A stretch of 5,943 nt of DNA from JABDDM01 sp038240295 (GTDB lineage: Bacteria > Bacteroidota > Ignavibacteria > Palsa-1295): NCBI GenBank assembly GCA_038240295.1, contig JBBSDW010000177.1:1-5943 (forward strand). Reading direction: 5' to 3'. Shown piece by piece: positions 5,915-5,943 of the stretch (its first letter is position 1; each line of letters begins with the position of its first letter). The translations under genes were made by a program, and so were the position numbers. The notes under the pieces were generated by a model. It searched no databases. It worked only from the letters and a program-made list of their open reading frames with translations, and had not been told where the DNA came from.

Positions 5915-5943
5915 GCGAGTGCAGCGGCTGTTCTGCGAGTGTC

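Larger units (their letters stand above)
5429..5943. other. Non-coding intergenic region upstream of uvrA
   Basis: No open frame of useful length or recognisable protein appears on either strand across these 515 bases, and I see no tRNA or rRNA. The region holds the uvrA leader and possible promoter, the minus-strand terminator-like hairpin near 5550-5583, and the paired 45-bp repeats. The stretch 5590-5737 has no feature I can name beyond short repeated words such as cagcttcgcg and cagcttccgcg (about 5663-5685). A gene probably lies beyond the right edge. Confidence 0.7.

Overview
The window is chromosomal DNA of moderate GC with five protein-coding genes in two convergent blocks, followed by about 515 bases of non-coding, repeat-bearing sequence. 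Two housekeeping proteins are unmistakable (UvrA and an alpha-ketoacid dehydrogenase E1 beta subunit) and a third is a clear frataxin/CyaY homologue. Most starts lack a Shine-Dalgarno sequence and some leaders are A/T-rich. With the UvrA sequence, this fits a member of the Bacteroidota/Chlorobiota/Ignavibacteria-Kapabacteria side of the FCB group, but the assignment is an inference and is weak.

Layout. 1-158: no confident gene; it holds a perfect 8-bp stem-loop at 80-101. 159-1046 (+): a small gene with a winged-helix-like pattern (93 aa), then 15 bases later a 196-aa HEPN-domain protein with an intact R-x4-H ribonuclease-type motif. 1043-2017 (+): E1 beta subunit, whose ATG overlaps the HEPN stop codon (ATGA). 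2014-2334 (-): cyaY-like frataxin, whose stop codon interlocks with the E1 beta stop. 2339-5428 (-): uvrA, only 4 bases upstream of cyaY, with a TTG start and a roughly 60-residue disordered N-terminal extension. 5429-5943: a putative uvrA promoter, a minus-strand terminator-like hairpin, and two copies of a 45-bp exact repeat with a palindromic core. The second copy resembles a bidirectional terminator.

How the genes relate. uvrA-cyaY looks like a two-gene operon read leftward, joining the nucleotide-excision-repair damage sensor to an iron/Fe-S assembly regulator. The HEPN pair and the E1 beta gene look like one rightward transcription unit. The HEPN pair is the only part that looks accessory: its sampled base composition is more AT-rich than E1 beta, and HEPN proteins of this type are common in defence and toxin contexts. 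It is the best candidate here for an undescribed system, but no function can be proved from sequence alone.
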